This document shows positions 1 to 9,150 of a stretch of 64,000 nucleotides of DNA, piece by piece. Position 1 is the stretch's first letter; every line of letters starts with the position of its first letter. Source of the DNA: UMGS1883 sp045636425 (GTDB lineage: Bacteria; Bacillota; Clostridia; UMGS1883). Made by a program: the position numbers and the translations under genes. The stretch is from assembly GCA_045636425.1 (NCBI GenBank), contig JAZTXM010000003.1:55485-119484 (forward strand). Direction: 5' to 3'. The notes below the pieces were generated by a model. It searched no databases, was not told the DNA's origin, and saw nothing but the letters and a program-made list of their open reading frames with translations.

Positions 1-211
1 GCACGCTACAGATTGTAACGCAAGTATTTTCATTTGTCAATAGTTTTTTGGCAACATTTACAATATGTTCATACCGTTAAAGTAATTAATTGCCTCTGAT
101 GTTCACAAAGTATTTTTAGATTTCAGGAATATTGAGTTCCCTTATTAAAACTTTTTTCGCATGGATGAATATCTCCGTAATAGCACATCCCTGGACGCTA
201 TATTTAAAAAC
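1..211. other. Intergenic edge, no gene seen
   Basis: No open reading frame with a ribosome binding site and no RNA gene is recognisable in this AT-rich stretch at the window edge. It may hold the 3' or 5' region of a gene outside the window. Confidence 0.4.
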
Positions 212-262
212 AAGAAACACACAACATATCCGCATTCGGAGATGTTGTGTGTTTCTTATTTG
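212..262. terminator. Bidirectional hairpin terminator
   Basis: A 16-bp perfect stem (AAGAAACACACAACAT with its complement) closes a 13-base loop. Read on the minus strand it lies about 100 bases past the stop of the zinc-ribbon gene at 364 and is followed by TTGTTTTT, so it probably ends that transcript. Confidence 0.75.
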
Positions 263-363
263 TGTAGCCGTTCTATTATAACTTTGACACTTCTGTCATA
301 ATAAATACTGAAAAAAGCATCAGCAAGGTCTATTGTTAATATTTCTTGCTTGGGTTTCAGTTT

Positions 364-789
364 TCACTCTGCCAATGACAAAAACAATCCGCCAATAAGA
401 TTTACGCCCAACATTAAAACGGTTATTGCCGATATAATCTTATTAGGTTTATTGCTTTTGCGCATTAATAGAACCATTATCGTAGATGCCATAAGCACCA
501 TCATCATAAGCATTCTTACATTATCGGGCAGAACCGTTCTGTAGGGGTTTCCCCACGCTGCACCTCTCGGCAACGGCTGATACTCTTCTTCAAGACCCAG
601 CATAGCAATTGCAAAAATAATTGGAAGTGTCACAAGCGATATAATAAAAGCTGTGACGCTTTTCCCGTTTTCTGACTCTTCGTTCTTTTTCATATCTGAA
701 GAGGTTATAACAATCTCAGTCCTACACCCACAGTAATTGCAAAACTTATCTTGCTCAGACAATTTTGTACCGCATTCTTTACAAAACAT
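364..789 (-). CDS. Zinc-ribbon membrane protein
   Basis: A 141-residue protein of unknown function. Residues 1-25 form a zinc ribbon: two CxxC pairs (CKEC at 3-6, CNYC at 17-20) spaced as in the zinc_ribbon_2 type. Three hydrophobic segments follow at about 44-64, 90-109 and 117-140, so it is a membrane protein with a small cytosolic metal-binding head. The ATG at 789 has GGGAG 8-10 bases upstream. It lies 13 bases behind the large CHAP/SLH gene and shares its zinc-ribbon start (MFCxxCG) with the gene at 3322, so all three may be one transcript. The role is not known; zinc ribbons of this kind often sit on regulatory or scaffold membrane proteins. Confidence 0.8.
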   Translation of the reverse strand: MFCKECGTKLSEQDKFCNYCGCRTEIVITSSDMKKNEESENGKSVTAFIISLVTLPIIFAIAMLGLEEEYQPLPRGAAWGNPYRTVLPDNVRMLMMMVLMASTIMVLLMRKSNKPNKIISAITVLMLGVNLIGGLFLSLAE

Positions 790-802
790 ATTTACACACT
801 CC

Positions 803-3298
803 CTACCTCATTTTATGATTCTCATACAAAGTATAATTGGCTTCCTCTCTAGTTACATTTCCATACTGATTTTTTAAATTATAGTATGGCACATTCATTG
901 CATTGCGTACAAGCTTAGCAATGTTTCCACGGGTTGCATATGCCGTTTTATTGAAATAAATGCTTTCTGTTATTCCCAATTCCGTTGCAACTGCAATAAA
1001 TCCGTTGGGGTATCCTCCTTTTTCGTCTGCTTCTTTCGTATAGCCCAACGAAGCTACTATCATCTTTATAGCCTGCTCATAGGTTATATTTGCGTCAGGT
1101 GAAAAAGTTGTTGCCGACGTTCCGTTTATAATACCTAAATTTTTAGCTGCATAGATATATTTTCTTGCCCAGTGATTCTCAGAAACATCAATAAAGACAC
1201 CGCTGTCATTGCCTTCTCCGCACATAATAGTTTCGCAGATTATTTTGGAGAACTCTGCTCTTGTTATCTGATTGTTTGGTTTAAAGCTTCCATCTGTATA
1301 GCCGTGGATTATATCAAAATCCGAAAGCTCTTCCACGGTCTTTTGCAAGGCTTCATCATAGATATCATTAAAGCCATGGCTTTTTACCGTTTCTTTTTCA
1401 TAACCGCACAATCCGCATACGTTATCTGAAAAGGAATGAGCTTCTGCTTCACGCTCAGCCTCGTTCTTTTCAAGTTGCATACCGCACTTCTTACAATACA
1501 CATTGTAGTGTGTAACTATGATGTGCTCGGAATCATCCTTTATTTCATAAGTGGCTTCTTTATTTGACATTGTCTTTTCTACTTCATTGTGTGAACATAT
1601 TTCATCTTCCGAAGCATAGCCACATTCACCGCATCTGTTATCGAAAAGCTGATGCCTCTGTGAATAGCTTTTTTCCTTGTTTTTCCCAATTACATCATTA
1701 CAATCTGTACATAAAACATCGTATATCTCAGTTACAGTATGATTTTCGCTATCTTTCTGTTTTATCTCAATGTTCTTTATTTCCCCGTCATAGGTTTTTG
1801 TATGCTTACACTCAGTTATTGTGGGGATTTCCTCTTTTTCAATTTCATAACCACACTTTGAGCACTTATCATTACTGATATTGTGATTCTCGAATTTTTC
1901 TTCTGTCAGATTGCTTTTAACCGTTTCTCCGCATTCCTTGCAAACATTATTGTATTTAATAATGACATTGTGTCCTTTATCATTGTCTTTTTCGTATGTC
2001 GTATTGGTTACCTTTTTTGACACACTGTCGTGCTCGCATTTTCTGCCTATTATATTTCCGCTTGTGTCACACAAATACCATTTCTGATAATCGGCACCTG
2101 TCCATTTTTTCAGTTGAAGCTGTGTGCCATTGCTTTTCGCTGCTGATGCACTCTCTGCAGCAATGACATATCCTTCCTTTGATACAAGCTCAAAGCTATA
2201 TGCCCCATCCCCACAATCATTAATAAAGAAATACTGGGCTGTCAAATCATCTGCTGTCCAGATATCAATTTTATCACCGTCATCTATACTTGCAGACAAA
2301 CTTTCGCCACGGTTAACGTCGATAACTCTTCCGCTTGAAGAAGCATTAAATTTCAATAAGTACTTTCCGTCACCTTTGTGCTGAATATAAATTCTCTGGT
2401 CTGTTGTTCCGTCGTATTCCCACGTTGTTACTTTAGTCCCGTTTGCATCTTTTCCGCCATATATGTTCATCATATAGCCGCTCGATACATTTTTCAAGGT
2501 GTATAATCCATTTGAAACCACTGCATCTTTTTTCGTTTCGGAAGCTTCCGGTACAGTCACATAGCTAAAGCCCGTAAATCCGCTGTTGCCTGCACTGTTT
2601 TCAGCACACACTCTGACGCCGTAAACGTTATCAGGCATTGATTTTGACATAGAAGTCTGTGTTGTACTGAAATAGTTATGACTTCCGCCATTTACCCAAA
2701 AATCCACCGTATATTTTTCCGCTCCGCTTACACTTGACCATGAAACATTAATGGTAGAGCCATCAACCGATACGCTTTTTAAGGTTGGTTTAGTAGGGGC
2801 TGTTACGGGAGTCAAATCTTTTATGTGAATAAATCCACCCGTCACAGACGATGCCGCAATTGTTCTCTCTCCAAACATGCCATCGTAAGATTTATTATAT
2901 TCCTCAATTGTAATATTGCTTCCGTTTACCGATTTTACCCATGCAACGTGACCATATGTTCCTGTATTCCACCAAGCAACTGACCCTACAGCAGGAGTTT
3001 TATTTACCGGGATTCCTAGGTTTGCAGCGACAGTTCCCCATGTCTTTGCATGTCCCCAACGGGACGCACCCTTATACTGGTTAGTAAACGCAACACCATT
3101 TCTGCTGTTTAAACACCATGCAACAAAAGAGGTACATTGTCTGTTATAGAAATTCCATTCATCTACAACAGCATCTATGGCTTTACTTTTATACTTCTGT
3201 GGATAGGTGTCCCCCGTACTGTACCCAAAAACATTTACGGGCAATAACATTGCAAAAATCAAAATAACAATTTGCACTCTTTTTAAAAATTTTCTCAT
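803..3298 (-). CDS. Secreted CHAP-Fn3-ricin lectin-SLH surface protein
   Basis: An 831-residue multidomain exported protein. A signal peptide (1-25) is followed by a CHAP amidase/peptidase domain (about 30-160) with the expected Cys55 (RQCTSF) and His117 (YGHVAW), then a fibronectin III domain (165-250) and a ricin-type beta-trefoil lectin domain (260-410, ending QKWYL). Three cysteine-rich repeats come next (about 421-483, 497-560, 568-632), each with paired CxxC and conserved His, then two SLH motifs (about 642-831) that would anchor it to the cell wall polymer. CHAP domains cut peptidoglycan stems or cross-bridges, so a cell-wall hydrolase bound at the surface is likely. The ATG at 3298 has AAAAGGAG upstream. 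The metal-knuckle repeats between lectin and SLH parts are unusual. Confidence 0.88.
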   Translation of the reverse strand: MRKFLKRVQIVILIFAMLLPVNVFGYSTGDTYPQKYKSKAIDAVVDEWNFYNRQCTSFVAWCLNSRNGVAFTNQYKGASRWGHAKTWGTVAANLGIPVNKTPAVGSVAWWNTGTYGHVAWVKSVNGSNITIEEYNKSYDGMFGERTIAASSVTGGFIHIKDLTPVTAPTKPTLKSVSVDGSTINVSWSSVSGAEKYTVDFWVNGGSHNYFSTTQTSMSKSMPDNVYGVRVCAENSAGNSGFTGFSYVTVPEASETKKDAVVSNGLYTLKNVSSGYMMNIYGGKDANGTKVTTWEYDGTTDQRIYIQHKGDGKYLLKFNASSSGRVIDVNRGESLSASIDDGDKIDIWTADDLTAQYFFINDCGDGAYSFELVSKEGYVIAAESASAAKSNGTQLQLKKWTGADYQKWYLCDTSGNIIGRKCEHDSVSKKVTNTTYEKDNDKGHNVIIKYNNVCKECGETVKSNLTEEKFENHNISNDKCSKCGYEIEKEEIPTITECKHTKTYDGEIKNIEIKQKDSENHTVTEIYDVLCTDCNDVIGKNKEKSYSQRHQLFDNRCGECGYASEDEICSHNEVEKTMSNKEATYEIKDDSEHIIVTHYNVYCKKCGMQLEKNEAEREAEAHSFSDNVCGLCGYEKETVKSHGFNDIYDEALQKTVEELSDFDIIHGYTDGSFKPNNQITRAEFSKIICETIMCGEGNDSGVFIDVSENHWARKYIYAAKNLGIINGTSATTFSPDANITYEQAIKMIVASLGYTKEADEKGGYPNGFIAVATELGITESIYFNKTAYATRGNIAKLVRNAMNVPYYNLKNQYGNVTREEANYTLYENHKMR

Positions 3299-3321
3299 AC
3301 TCTTTTTCTCCTTTTCAATTT

Positions 3322-4290
3322 TTAATCTTTTACTTTTTCAAAAACATCAATAAAGGCTGACACTCTTGTATAATCTGCACTTAGTTTTGAGTTGTATTTT
3401 ATTGCTTCCATATTGCTTGCCATGCTTTTTGTTGTGTTTATCAATCCGTCGGTCTGACTTGCAATCCCACTTAGGATTCGGTTAGATTCCTGTATAGCCT
3501 CATATAGCATATACTGCGTATTAGCTATAATATCAAGCCTTGATATAACCTCATCGAGTTTGCTTATGATAAGGTTCTGGCGAAGTTCACTCTCATATAT
3601 ATTATAAGCTCCATGCTCCCCTTTTAACGAATTGCATCTTCCTACTTCAAAGTACTCATAAATTGTTGCTATCGGAACAAGCGAACAATACTTGCTATGT
3701 ACGACATTTAAAGAATATGCACGTTGTAAAATGACTTCAACGCTTTGTAGTTCTTTACTGAATTTATTGATCTCGTTATTTATTTCTGCCACCTTTGTCA
3801 TACGAAATCTGAAATTATTTTCTGCTTTTTGCAGTTTTTCTCTGTAATCATTCTTTTGACCTACATGTCCGAAAATACAGAAAGCACCTATAAGAAGACA
3901 AATTACAGCCATTGCTACTGCAATTTCTTCTGCCGAAGTGAGAAAAAAACATATGGCTCCTATTAATATGGGTATCTTGGCAAGAAAAATAAAAAAAGAA
4001 AATGTTCCGATGATTGTAGGATTTTCATCGGAAGATATCTTCTCCCGATATTGCAGGCTTTTAGCTTTTTCTTGCAACATCTTAATAATGTTTTCCAAAG
4101 TATATTTATGCTGCTCCAACGTTTTTACATTTTCTAAAAAAGATACTGTTTGTTCGTATGAAAAAGAATCCACAATTGAGTACTCTTTTCTAATAGCAAT
4201 ACTGTTTTCAGCAAAGAATGTTTTTTCGCCACAGTTCATACAAAATTTTTCTTGGCTTGACAGTTCTTTTCCGCAGTTTTCACAAAACAT
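3322..4290 (-). CDS. Zinc-ribbon coiled-coil membrane protein
   Basis: A protein of about 322 residues, function unknown. It opens with a zinc ribbon (CENC and CMNC pairs) almost identical in layout to the protein at 364. A predicted helical stretch follows, then two hydrophobic segments (about residues 100-145, with FFIFLAKIPILIG and AVAMAVICLLIGAF), then a long charged helical region with likely coiled coil. I chose the ATG at 4290, with GAGGTG about 10 bases upstream; a GTG at 4299 overlaps that site. It lies directly upstream of the CHAP/SLH gene (about 23 bases) and is probably co-transcribed with it. A link to export or cell-surface assembly is inference from context only. Confidence 0.78.
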   Translation of the reverse strand: MFCENCGKELSSQEKFCMNCGEKTFFAENSIAIRKEYSIVDSFSYEQTVSFLENVKTLEQHKYTLENIIKMLQEKAKSLQYREKISSDENPTIIGTFSFFIFLAKIPILIGAICFFLTSAEEIAVAMAVICLLIGAFCIFGHVGQKNDYREKLQKAENNFRFRMTKVAEINNEINKFSKELQSVEVILQRAYSLNVVHSKYCSLVPIATIYEYFEVGRCNSLKGEHGAYNIYESELRQNLIISKLDEVISRLDIIANTQYMLYEAIQESNRILSGIASQTDGLINTTKSMASNMEAIKYNSKLSADYTRVSAFIDVFEKVKD

Positions 4291-4422
4291 TAATTCCACA
4301 CACCTCTTTATAATATATACTCAGTATAACTGAGTCTTTAGCCAATTATATCCAGTTTATTTTTATTTGTCAATAGTTTATAATATTTATAATAAATAAA
4401 TACTTGATAGGGTTGAGTAATT

Positions 4423-4662
4423 ATGCTTAATGAAAACGAATACAAAGGAATTCTTTTAGACATTGGCATCAAAATTGGATACTATCGCAGGAGGGCAGGG
4501 ATGACGCAGGCGGAGCTTGCGGAGCATACGGGGCTGACACTTTCGTATATCAGCCAGCTTGAAAGTCCCAATCTTCCCTACTGTCCGTCGATTAAGGCTC
4601 TTTTCACCATTGCAAAAGCGTTGGGAGTGAAAGCGTCTAAAATCATTGAAATTGAAGATTAA
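4423..4662 (+). CDS. XRE-family helix-turn-helix regulator
   Basis: A 79-residue protein made of a single lambda-repressor-like (HTH_3/XRE) domain: GYYRRRAGMTQAELAEHTGL, then YISQLES as recognition helix and a C-terminal helix. It has no sensor domain, so it probably acts as a simple DNA-binding repressor. It is divergent from the zinc-ribbon/CHAP cluster across an AT-rich spacer of about 130 bases and may control it, but no operator was identified. Confidence 0.88.
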   Translation: MLNENEYKGILLDIGIKIGYYRRRAGMTQAELAEHTGLTLSYISQLESPNLPYCPSIKALFTIAKALGVKASKIIEIED

Positions 4663-4686
4663 CTTTTTCACGGTTTCATCCTCTTA

Positions 4687-4725
4687 GAAAAGCGAGGCAC
4701 GCATTTTGCGTACCTCGCTTTTTCA
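4687..4725. terminator. Bidirectional terminator
   Basis: Stem GAAAAGCGAGG/CCTCGCTTTTTC, extended by ACGC/GCGT around an ATTTT loop, with T tracts on both strands. It sits between the converging XRE gene and nadE and can serve both. Confidence 0.85.
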
Positions 4726-4734
4726 TAGTTTTAT

Positions 4735-5469
4735 TTATATTTCACTCGGTTCAAACATCGGCATCATCTGTAATTTAAACAGATTCATTTTATGCAGTCT
4801 GTCAATTCTCGCTTTCTTTTCTTCATCATCAATCACGCCTGTGCGGATGTAGCGGTCAAGCATTGCGTAGGTAAAGCCCAAGTTTTCCTCATCGGTTTTT
4901 CCGCAAAGTCCGTCAATCGGAACTTTTTCCACAAGGTCGCCGGGAAGCCCCAAAAGATGCCCGATTTCTTTAAGCTCCGTCACCGTGATTTTTGCAAGGG
5001 GAGAAAAATCTCCTGCCGCATCGCCATAGCGAGTGGAATATCCAACCCAATCTTCTGAAAGATTGCACGTGTTTGCAACTCTTCCGTTAAAGCACTGGGA
5101 AACTGCATATAAGGTTGCCATGCGGATTCTGGGAGGAATATTGGTGTTTGCCTGGGTTGTGAGCTCTATTTCCTTGGGAAACGCACCTTTGAGGCCGTCT
5201 ATAGAATCTTTTACATTTATAACAAAATGCTTTATTCCCAAATGTTCCACAAGCTTATATGAGCAGGAAATATCCGCCTGCTCTCCGCAGGGCATCAGAA
5301 CGCCGATAACACGGTCCTTTCCAAGGGCTTCTACGCAAAGAGCCGCCACAATGGAGCTGTCTTTTCCGCCTGATATGCCTACAATTGCGTTACAGTCCGG
5401 ACCGTTTTCTTCAAAGAATTTCCTTATCCATTCTACACATTCGTTTTTTACTTTTTGTGCGTTAAACAT
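4735..5469 (-). CDS. nadE: NH3-dependent NAD+ synthetase
   Basis: Makes NAD+ from nicotinate adenine dinucleotide, ATP and ammonia, the last step of NAD synthesis in the cytosol. The 244-residue protein has the PP-loop SGGKDSS (about residues 33-39) of the adenylating N-type ATP pyrophosphatases. It lacks a nitrilase glutaminase domain, so it uses free ammonia. I chose the ATG at 5469, giving MFNAQKV, because AAAGGGTGAT precedes it; a longer frame starts at 5499 but overlaps the preceding gene. The preceding gene, a nicotinamidase-like hydrolase, stops 5 bases upstream, so the two look translationally coupled in an NAD salvage unit. Confidence 0.93.
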   Translation of the reverse strand: MFNAQKVKNECVEWIRKFFEENGPDCNAIVGISGGKDSSIVAALCVEALGKDRVIGVLMPCGEQADISCSYKLVEHLGIKHFVINVKDSIDGLKGAFPKEIELTTQANTNIPPRIRMATLYAVSQCFNGRVANTCNLSEDWVGYSTRYGDAAGDFSPLAKITVTELKEIGHLLGLPGDLVEKVPIDGLCGKTDEENLGFTYAMLDRYIRTGVIDDEEKKARIDRLHKMNLFKLQMMPMFEPSEI

Positions 5470-5474
5470 AATTA

Positions 5475-6005
5475 TCACCCTTTTACAATAATCTGACAAG
5501 ACCGCATTGTTTCAAGTGCCGCAAGGTGCTTTTCGGGGGTTACCCCTGCACAGCAGCTTGAGTCTACGCTTATATTAATTTCGGGGAAGCTTGCCTTTAG
5601 TATCAGTGCGTTTGAAACAACGCAGATGTCGGTGCAAAGACCGATAAGCTCAATTTCCGCATTATCCATATCATTTTCTTCTGCCAGAACAAAAGGCAAA
5701 TCAACGCTTCCGAAAGTGATTTTTTCTATTTCCGTATAGGTATCTTTTTTGTCAAGAGCTTCCTTTACCGCCGCATTTAACTGCCAGCCCTCACTTTCCC
5801 TTATGCAGTGAGGAACGGGAAGATTCTTACCCTCACTTGTTTGCATATAATCCTCATAATGGGTATCGTAGGTCACATATATTTCCCCGTCGAAGCTTTC
5901 TATCTTTTTCACCACATTATCTACAATTGATGCCGCTTCCTTACTTCCCAATGCACCGTCTACAAAATCGTTCTGCATATCCACTACAATAAGTATTTTT
6001 TTCAT
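5475..6005 (-). CDS. Nicotinamidase-like cysteine hydrolase
   Basis: A 176-residue member of the isochorismatase-like hydrolase family. The N-terminal VVDMQNDFVDGAL carries the catalytic Asp, KITFGS the Lys, and LCTDICVVSNA the nucleophilic Cys (about residue 128). YDTHYED and VPHC resemble the metal-binding Asp-His-His of PncA nicotinamidases. The gene is coupled to nadE, which supports nicotinamide to nicotinate hydrolysis in NAD salvage. This substrate is inferred; other amides are possible in the family. Start ATG at 6005 has GGAAGT-type pairing (revcomp of acttcc) just upstream. Confidence 0.85.
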   Translation of the reverse strand: MKKILIVVDMQNDFVDGALGSKEAASIVDNVVKKIESFDGEIYVTYDTHYEDYMQTSEGKNLPVPHCIRESEGWQLNAAVKEALDKKDTYTEIEKITFGSVDLPFVLAEENDMDNAEIELIGLCTDICVVSNALILKASFPEINISVDSSCCAGVTPEKHLAALETMRSCQIIVKG

Positions 6006-6024
6006 ATCATAACTTCCTTTCTAC

Positions 6025-8118
6025 CTAAAATTCAAATTTAACAGTTCCCTCATCAAGCTTTAAAACGGCTGAAAATGCTTTTCCCGACTTCTTGGAAATG
6101 AATCCGTCAATTTTGCCTGTTTTTCCGCTTTGAAGAAGTGTTTTCATATGAGAAATTGAAATCACTCTGTCAAGGATAACATTATTCACGCTGAATTTAC
6201 AGCCTTCTTTATATTTGTCACACCCATATCCGTAGCGTGTTCTTACCACATTGCCTCCGCAAAGAGGGCATATTCCTATATTATCCCCCACAAAGCCGTC
6301 ATCGGTATCCTGTGCTTCGGGCATCTTAGTTCTTTCAAAAATTCTGCTGATTTCCCTTTGTGTAAGGAGTATGCTGTCTTTAACGGTTATTTCGCCTTTA
6401 TACACTTTTTTAAGTGCCTGTCCTAAGTATGAGGTTTTGTATTTATCCATGCTTATCCCCATACGGCTCAGCGATACAATCAGATTTTCACCGTCGGGAA
6501 GTATAGTGTATACATCTTTTTTGAGAGATATGTATTTGCTGTTTATGGCATTTTCAATTATGCCTGTCCTCGTTGCCTCCGTTCCAAGCTCTAATCCCTC
6601 AAAAATTGCACGGTACTCAGCTTCATCATCCTCATTTTGTGCATTTGCCTTTTCTTCACGGAAAGGATTTTTTAAATAGTTATTAAGCGTTTCAATTGTA
6701 TAGTGCTTAGGCGGAGAGGTTTCCTTTTCCTTGGGAGCGAAATTCACATCGATTATATCGCCTTTTTCCAGATTTGGCAGAATCTTGTCCTTTTTGCTGT
6801 AATCGTCATACTTTGTCCAGCCCGGCTCAAGAATAACCGTTCCTTTAAGAATAAACTCCTCCATACCGCCCACATCTATTTTTATTTCGCTTTTTTGAGC
6901 TATACATTCCTCACTGCAAAAAACAGCCACAAAGCGACGCATTATTGTGGAATAAACCTTTGATTCTTCTTCGGAAAGAGCCGTTTTTGCAGGAATTTTA
7001 TGGGTGGGAGTAAGCGCTGAGTGGGATTCTATCTTACTATCGTCAAAGATTGTTTTTCCGTCTTTGAACTTAACTGGGTAACCCAGCTTTTCTACTGCGG
7101 AAAGAATTTGTTTCACCTTTCCTTTTTCTGCCGTAGCCATATATTCCGAGTTTGTTCTGGGATAGGTTACATACCCTTTCTCATAAAGCCCCTGCACTAT
7201 CCGAAGGCTCTCATCCATGGGCATTTTATATTTTTTTCCCAGTGCGTTCTGAAGCTTTGTAAGAGAAAACAGCTTTCCGGGCGAAAGGGAATCCTTCTTG
7301 GTTTTTTTGTCTGTGACAACACCCTTTGCCTCATTATATTTATTGCAAAGTGCCTGTGCCTTGGAAAGGGAATTTTTATCAAATTTTTCCTTGCTTGTAA
7401 GCTCTATTTCTCCCCCGCCCTGCTCCGTCAGACTGTAGGGTGCATAGTATATTTCGGGCTTGAAATTGCGTATCTGCATATCCCTGTCATAAATAGCTTT
7501 TACTATAGGCACAATGACACGCCCCACACGCATAAGCGTTCCCGTTTTAAGCGTTGCGTAACGGGTGAGGTTAACTCCGTAAAGCCAGTCTATGAAAGTC
7601 CGTGCATAGCCTTCCTTTGCTAAATTATCATATTCAGACTCGTTTTTTAATTCCGAAAGCCCTTGCCTGATTGTTTCCTCCGTCTGGTCGGGAAGCCACA
7701 GCCTTAAAAACGGCTTTTCCTTACAATCGGCTTTCATTACGCAGGTGCGTACAATGATTTCACCTTCTCTGTCAGCATCGCCTGCATTTATAATCTCGGT
7801 TACGTCTTTGCGACAACAAAGGTCCTTTATGGTTTCAAACTGCTGAATTACTCCGCTGTCGATATTCTTATTGCGGTCCTTTTTCAGCTCGAACTCAAAC
7901 TTTTCGGGAAAGCACGGAAGATTTTTCATGCTCCATCTGTTTTCTCCATCGGGATTTGGCGAGTAATACTCTATATCAGCCAAAGAAAACAGATGACCGA
8001 AAGCCCATGTAACGATATAATCTCCGCCCTCAAAGTGACGGGGATGTTTTTTCATGTTTCCGATTGCCGTCGCGATATTTCGTGCCAAACTCGGTTTTTC
8101 CGCAATTATTACTTTCAT
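6025..8118 (-). CDS. topB: DNA topoisomerase III
   Basis: A type IA topoisomerase of 697 residues that relaxes and decatenates DNA through a transient 5'-phosphotyrosyl break. It begins with the Toprim domain (MKVIIAEKPSLARNIA, with NAGDADREGE about residues 111-120). The active-site tyrosine lies in the YVTYPRTNSEYM segment (about 305-320). The C-terminal region has a CPLC...C zinc-ribbon remnant (about 615-640) followed by the short topo C-terminal repeat. AAAGGAG precedes the ATG. It lies in the rplS-to-nadE run. Length and motifs fit the TopB family of Bacillota. Confidence 0.95.
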   Translation of the reverse strand: MKVIIAEKPSLARNIATAIGNMKKHPRHFEGGDYIVTWAFGHLFSLADIEYYSPNPDGENRWSMKNLPCFPEKFEFELKKDRNKNIDSGVIQQFETIKDLCCRKDVTEIINAGDADREGEIIVRTCVMKADCKEKPFLRLWLPDQTEETIRQGLSELKNESEYDNLAKEGYARTFIDWLYGVNLTRYATLKTGTLMRVGRVIVPIVKAIYDRDMQIRNFKPEIYYAPYSLTEQGGGEIELTSKEKFDKNSLSKAQALCNKYNEAKGVVTDKKTKKDSLSPGKLFSLTKLQNALGKKYKMPMDESLRIVQGLYEKGYVTYPRTNSEYMATAEKGKVKQILSAVEKLGYPVKFKDGKTIFDDSKIESHSALTPTHKIPAKTALSEEESKVYSTIMRRFVAVFCSEECIAQKSEIKIDVGGMEEFILKGTVILEPGWTKYDDYSKKDKILPNLEKGDIIDVNFAPKEKETSPPKHYTIETLNNYLKNPFREEKANAQNEDDEAEYRAIFEGLELGTEATRTGIIENAINSKYISLKKDVYTILPDGENLIVSLSRMGISMDKYKTSYLGQALKKVYKGEITVKDSILLTQREISRIFERTKMPEAQDTDDGFVGDNIGICPLCGGNVVRTRYGYGCDKYKEGCKFSVNNVILDRVISISHMKTLLQSGKTGKIDGFISKKSGKAFSAVLKLDEGTVKFEF

Positions 8119-8132
8119 TTCTTGCTCCTTTG

Positions 8133-8558
8133 TCAGTGTTCAAAAAAAGCATTTTTTATAATTTCGGTTTTTATATTTGTAAGCTTGCCGCCTTTTGCAT
8201 CGGCATTTATAAGAACCGCATCAAACCGCATAGGGGTATCATAGATTTTCTTTGTCACGGCGTAGTATTTTGCCGTCCTTATAATCTTGTGCTGTTTTCT
8301 CACATCGATGGTATCCGCAGGAGAACCGAAATCGTTATTTTTTCTGAGCCTTACCTCTATAAAACAGGTGTATTCCCCGTCCCTCGCAATAATATCGATT
8401 TCACCCATCTTTGTTCTGTAATTACGCTCTATAATTTTATACCCCTGCTTTTTTATTGCTTGAACGGCAGCCTCCTCGCCTAAATTACCGATAGAAACTG
8501 CCGTCACTTTTTCATTCTTTAACAAATTTTTTAATAAAGGTTTTTCTGTGAATTTCAC
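8133..8558 (-). CDS. YraN/UPF0102 family protein
   Basis: A small protein of the UPF0102/YraN family, which has a restriction-endonuclease-like fold. Seen: GNLGEEAA near the N terminus, then GEIDIIARD and CFIEVR, matching the D-ExK-type core, and a C-terminal region ending VRFDAV-like (MRFDAVLI). Its cellular role in bacteria is not established, though a nuclease function is commonly suggested. The start is ambiguous. GTG at 8558 follows an AAAGGAG by 8 bases but overlaps rnhB by 47 bases. GTG at 8507, just after the rnhB stop, would give 124 residues, nearer the family length, but has no good ribosome binding site. It is coupled to rnhB, its usual neighbour. Confidence 0.85.
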   Translation of the reverse strand: MKFTEKPLLKNLLKNEKVTAVSIGNLGEEAAVQAIKKQGYKIIERNYRTKMGEIDIIARDGEYTCFIEVRLRKNNDFGSPADTIDVRKQHKIIRTAKYYAVTKKIYDTPMRFDAVLINADAKGGKLTNIKTEIIKNAFFEH

Positions 8559-9141
8559 ACGCACCATGCTCCTTTAACGCCTCTATGTGCATTTTTGTTC
8601 CGTAACCCTTGTGTTGCTGGAATCCGTACTCGGGATATTTTTCAGCCATCTGGAGCATATGGCGGTCTCGCGACACTTTTGCAAGTACGGACGCCGCCGC
8701 AATACTGAGGCTTTTAGCATCGCCTTTGACAACACACTCGTGGGGGTAATTACATTCCTTGATACAGTCGCCGTCAACAATCACATAATCGGGTTTTATA
8801 TTAAGAGCCTCTATTGCTCTGTTCATTGCCATATATGTAGCGTTGCGGATATTATACTCATCAATTTCCTCTACGCTTGCCGTTGCCACGGCATAGGAAT
8901 AGGCAACCTCTTTTATTTCATCAAAAAGCTTCTCACGCTTTTTCTCCGATATTTTTTTAGAGTCATTAAGCCCCTCAATACAAATATCAGGCGGAAGTAT
9001 TACCGCTGCGGCATATACCTCATCGGCAAGAGGACCTCTCCCTGCTTCATCGACACCTGCAATTATATTGTAGCCTTTTTCAAAAAGAGAGTGCTCAATC
9101 TCCCACATGGATTGAAGCCTTAAAAGTTCCTGTTCTTTCAT
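8512..9141 (-). CDS. rnhB: Ribonuclease HII
   Basis: Removes ribonucleotides and RNA primers from RNA-DNA hybrids. The 209-residue protein shows the RNase HII active-site signature IAGVDEAGRGPLAD (Asp-Glu pair), then DSKKIS, VIVDGDC with a further acidic residue, and KGDAKSLSIAAASVLAKVSRD. The ATG at 9141 with AGGTGA upstream is preferred over the GTG at 9150, which abuts the rbgA stop. It lies between rbgA and yraN, the order also seen in Bacillus. Confidence 0.95.
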   Translation of the reverse strand: MKEQELLRLQSMWEIEHSLFEKGYNIIAGVDEAGRGPLADEVYAAAVILPPDICIEGLNDSKKISEKKREKLFDEIKEVAYSYAVATASVEEIDEYNIRNATYMAMNRAIEALNIKPDYVIVDGDCIKECNYPHECVVKGDAKSLSIAAASVLAKVSRDRHMLQMAEKYPEYGFQQHKGYGTKMHIEALKEHGACEIHRKTFIKKFVKE

Positions 9142-9150
9142 TTGTTTCAC

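Noticed and set aside
350..544. A 64-codon plus-strand frame
   Set aside because: Antisense to the zinc-ribbon membrane gene; its hydrophobic look comes from the opposite strand.
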